A DNA stretch of 7,785 bases, taken from assembly GCA_021848865.1 (NCBI GenBank), contig JAJZTO010000124.1, positions 1 through 7,785 of the forward strand, in the 5' to 3' direction. This DNA is from Myxococcales bacterium. GTDB lineage: Bacteria; Myxococcota; Myxococcia; Myxococcales; Anaeromyxobacteraceae. A program made the translations under genes and the position numbers. The notes under the pieces are model-generated. The model made no database searches. It was given only the letters and a program-made list of their open reading frames with translations, and was not told the DNA's origin. Within the stretch, counting starts at the first letter, position 1, and each line of letters opens with the position of its first letter. Positions 5,974-7,785 of this stretch are shown here, in pieces.

Positions 5974-7512
5974 GTGTCCGCGAAGCGCGCCACCGCGACC
6001 TTCCGCCCGCCGGCCGAGCCGATGGGGCTTCCGCTCTTCCTGGGCGCGCTGGCCGGCGCGCTGGTGGGGGCGCTGCTCCAGCTGCCGGTGCTGCTCTTCG
6101 GCCTGCTCGGCGCGGTGGCCTCCTGGGTCGCCGGCTCGGCCCACCAGCTGCGCGGCCTGCGCGCCGTCGCCGACGAGGAGGGGCTGCGGGTCCTCGGGCC
6201 GGCGGGCCAGCCGGGGGCGGGCCTGGTGGCGCGCTGGGCCGAGCTGCGCCTCGGGTTCGGCTTCGCCGCCCGCGCCGAGGGAGCGGTGCAGCGCTACGCC
6301 GTGGTCGCCGACCCGGTGGGCCGCAGCTTCGCCTTCGCCGACCTGGCGGGGCTGGGGCCCTGCCAGCCGGTGCCGGGCGCCGACGGCCGGCCGGTGCCGG
6401 TGGTGGACCTGCGGGAGGCGCCGCTGCTGCTCGGCCTGCTGGTGCAGCGCTGCCCGGCCTGGAACGTCTTCCCGGAGGGGCTGGCGGAGGCGCCGGCGGC
6501 GCCGGCCCCGGCGGCGGAGCCGCCCGGCGGCGCGCCGCAGCCGGCCCTCGCGCCGGCGGTCCCGGCGCGGGAGCGCGGCGGCCGGGTGGGGCTGCTCGGC
6601 CTCGTCGCCAAGCTGGGCGGGAAGCTGCTCGGCGCGCTCGGCAAGGCGGGCGCCGCCGCCCTGAAGGCGGCCGGGGCCACCAACCTCGGCCTGGTCGCCG
6701 CCTCGGCCGCCACCTACTCGCTGATCTTCTCCTGGCAGTTCGGCCTGGCGCTGATGCTGCAGCTCTTCGTCCACGAGTACGGCCACGTCCACGCCATGAA
6801 GCGGACGGGGATGAAGGTGCGCGGGATGTACTTCGTCCCCCTGCTCGGGGCGATGGCGGTGACCGAGGACGAGTTCACCTCGCGCCGGCAGCAGGCCTAC
6901 GTGGCGCTGAACGGGCCGCTCTGGGGCTCGGCCTTCACGCTGGTGCCGGCCGGCCTCTTCGCCTGGACCGGCAACCACCACCTGGCCACCATCGCCGCCG
7001 GCTGGGCGATCCTGAACCTCTTCAACCTCCTGCCCATCGCCCCGCTCGACGGCGGCCGTGCGCTGCAGGCCTTCGCCTTCTCCTACTCCTCCACCCTGGG
7101 GCTGGCGGTGACGGTGGCCGGTCTGGCGGGGGCGGTGGCGCTGGGGAGCGTGCTCGGCTTCTCGATGATCTGGCTGCTCGCGGCGCTGGGCGCGATGGAG
7201 CTCATGGGCGAGGCCCAGGCGCGGGCCGGGGCGAGGGCCCTGCGGCTCCTCCCGGCGCCGGCGCGCTTCGGGCCGGTCCACTGGTCCTACCTGCGCGCCG
7301 TCCTCGGCCCGCCGCCGGGCGGCCCCGGCGAGAAGGCCTTCCTGCGGTCGGTGGAGCGGGCCGGCCGCGCCGGCCGCGCCGAGCCCATGACCGCGGGCGA
7401 GATCGTCCGCTGGGGGCTCGCCTACGCCGGCCTGGCGGTGGGGCTGGTGCTGCTGGTCTGGGTGCTGCGCCACGTCCCGGGCGCCGACGCCGCCGCCGGG
7501 CTGCTGGAGTAG
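5974..7512 (+). CDS. Site-2-protease-like M50 membrane metallopeptidase with N-terminal cytosolic-type domain
   Basis: A second, non-RseP member of the M50 intramembrane protease superfamily; substrate unknown. The 512-aa product begins with two adjacent hydrophobic segments (about 17-52). A likely soluble domain of alternating short strands (about 60-165) follows, then a Pro/Ala linker (about 172-203) and an amphipathic Lys/Gly/Ala-rich helix (about 206-232). The M50 core then follows: zinc motif HEYGH at 267-271, YFVPLLGAM, NGPLWG at 313-318, and NLFNLLPIAPLDGGR at 348-362 with the predicted third zinc ligand Asp 359. More membrane helices and a last one near 478-500 follow. No PDZ domain is seen. 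The pattern of HExGH, a FIPFLGA-like stretch and GPxxG resembles the uncharacterised S2P-M50-like group (cd06160 as I recall it). All predicted catalytic residues are intact, so it is probably active. GTG start 1 nt after the tsaB stop, with AAGG at 5964-5967. The soluble domain could be PH-like, but that is only a guess from strand pattern. Confidence 0.85.
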   Translation: MSAKRATATFRPPAEPMGLPLFLGALAGALVGALLQLPVLLFGLLGAVASWVAGSAHQLRGLRAVADEEGLRVLGPAGQPGAGLVARWAELRLGFGFAARAEGAVQRYAVVADPVGRSFAFADLAGLGPCQPVPGADGRPVPVVDLREAPLLLGLLVQRCPAWNVFPEGLAEAPAAPAPAAEPPGGAPQPALAPAVPARERGGRVGLLGLVAKLGGKLLGALGKAGAAALKAAGATNLGLVAASAATYSLIFSWQFGLALMLQLFVHEYGHVHAMKRTGMKVRGMYFVPLLGAMAVTEDEFTSRRQQAYVALNGPLWGSAFTLVPAGLFAWTGNHHLATIAAGWAILNLFNLLPIAPLDGGRALQAFAFSYSSTLGLAVTVAGLAGAVALGSVLGFSMIWLLAALGAMELMGEAQARAGARALRLLPAPARFGPVHWSYLRAVLGPPPGGPGEKAFLRSVERAGRAGRAEPMTAGEIVRWGLAYAGLAVGLVLLVWVLRHVPGADAAAGLLE

Positions 7513-7529
7513 CGTCCTCGTCCCTCGCC

Positions 7530-7547
7530 GCGGCCCGGGCGGGCCGC
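7530..7547 (+). terminator. GC-rich hairpin between the M50 gene and the SDR gene (possible weak terminator)
   Basis: GCGGCCC (7530-7536) and GGGCCGC (7541-7547) form a perfect 7-bp all-GC stem with a 4-nt loop, 17 nt after the M50 stop. No T-run follows, so termination would be inefficient or factor-dependent. The stem ends 3 nt before the AGGAGG of the next gene, so it may instead shape translation there. Confidence 0.35.
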
Positions 7548-7550
7548 ACC

Positions 7551-7556
7551 AGGAGG
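7551..7556 (+). promoter_or_regulatory. Canonical Shine-Dalgarno AGGAGG of the SDR gene
   Basis: A perfect AGGAGG lies 8 nt before the ATG at 7565. It fixes that start and stands out because the other genes in the window have weak or no ribosome-binding sites. Confidence 0.85.
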
Positions 7557-7564
7557 CGCCGCGC

Positions 7565-7785
7565 ATGCACGTCTTCGTCACCGGGGCCACCGGGCTCATC
7601 GGCCGGGCGCTGTGCGCGGAGCTGCTGCGCGCCGGTCACCGGGTGACGGCGCTCTCCCGCTCCGCGGCCGCCGCGCTGCCGGCCGGGGTGGTGCCGCTCC
7701 GCGGCGACCCCACCGCCGCCGGTCCCTGGCAGGAGGCCCTGCGGGGCTGCGACGCCTGCGTGAACCTCGCCGGCGAGCCGAGATC
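7565..7785 (+). CDS. NAD(P)-binding epimerase/SDR, TIGR01777 (YfcH) type (5' part, runs off window)
   Basis: The first 73 codons of an extended short-chain-dehydrogenase/epimerase-like protein. It starts with a Rossmann beta-alpha-beta: MHVFVTGATGLIGRAL, with the dinucleotide loop GATGLIG at residues 7-13, then a second strand VTALSRS. NLAGEP at about residues 67-72 is typical of the TIGR01777/YfcH group rather than sugar-nucleotide epimerases; the physiological substrate of that group is not well established. The catalytic Tyr/Lys region is off-window. The start is fixed by a perfect Shine-Dalgarno. It lies 52 nt after the M50 gene, past a hairpin, so it may be a separate unit or a loosely attached member of the cluster. 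No clear -10/-35 pair is visible in the gap. Confidence 0.85.
   Translation, partial: MHVFVTGATGLIGRALCAELLRAGHRVTALSRSAAAALPAGVVPLRGDPTAAGPWQEALRGCDACVNLAGEPR

Noticed and set aside
7361..7378. Two direct copies of CCGGCCGCG in the M50 gene
   Set aside because: A 9-bp in-frame duplication encoding part of a GRAGRA run; too short to be a mobile-element mark or meaningful repeat in this composition.
3452..7599. Two more long minus-strand open frames opposite rseP, tsaB and the M50 gene
   Set aside because: Same shadow effect of third-position G/C; the products are charged low-complexity sequence and run across the stops and gaps of well-supported plus-strand genes.
1..7785. tRNA, rRNA, CRISPR array, insertion sequence or phage attachment site
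   Set aside because: Reading both strands showed no tRNA-like cloverleaf, regularly spaced repeats, transposase motifs or long terminal inverted repeats; nearly all bases are accounted for by genes.

Overview
This is a very GC-rich (roughly three-quarters G+C by eye), gene-dense bacterial window. It holds a divergent kinase gene at the left edge and a compact rightward run of envelope and isoprenoid housekeeping genes. The composition, the Ser/Thr kinase, and the uppS-cdsA-dxr-rseP order followed by tsaB best fit a Myxococcota (Anaeromyxobacter-like) chromosome. That placement is inference; no rRNA or other marker gene is present to prove it.

Layout. Bases 1-566 (minus strand) are the N-terminal part of a Hanks-type Ser/Thr protein kinase whose 3' end lies outside the window. 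Bases 567-667 form a divergent intergenic region with a recognisable promoter in each direction. Both -10 boxes lie only 6-8 nt from a GTG start, so both transcripts are predicted to be leaderless or nearly so. From 668 to 7512 six genes run on the plus strand with gaps from a 4-nt overlap to 51 nt: uppS (cis-prenyl diphosphate synthase), cdsA (CDP-diacylglycerol synthase), dxr (MEP-pathway reductoisomerase), rseP (site-2 protease with PDZ domains), tsaB (tRNA t6A factor) and a second, different M50-type membrane metalloprotease homologue. After a 52-nt gap with a GC hairpin and the only perfect Shine-Dalgarno in the window, an SDR/epimerase-like gene (TIGR01777/YfcH type) begins and runs off the right edge.

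How the genes fit together. Dxr makes MEP on the way to IPP/DMAPP, and UppS condenses IPP into the polyprenyl carrier lipid for peptidoglycan and other surface glycans. CdsA activates phosphatidic acid for phospholipid synthesis. RseP cuts membrane proteins, classically anti-sigma factors, in envelope-stress signalling. The cluster is therefore mainly an envelope-building and envelope-surveillance unit, with tsaB and a second site-2-protease-like protein appended. In many proteobacteria the run is frr-uppS-cdsA-dxr-rseP-bamA. Here the divergent kinase replaces frr on the left, and tsaB plus the second M50 gene occupy the place of bamA on the right.

Most of the window is ordinary conserved housekeeping sequence. 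Points worth a second look are the paired leaderless-type promoters, a long insertion in the kinase domain before the catalytic loop, an altered substrate-loop motif in UppS, an apparent extra degenerate PDZ-like module in RseP, and the second M50 protein with its own N-terminal cytosolic domain. I found no clear evidence of an entirely new system, mobile element, CRISPR array or RNA gene.
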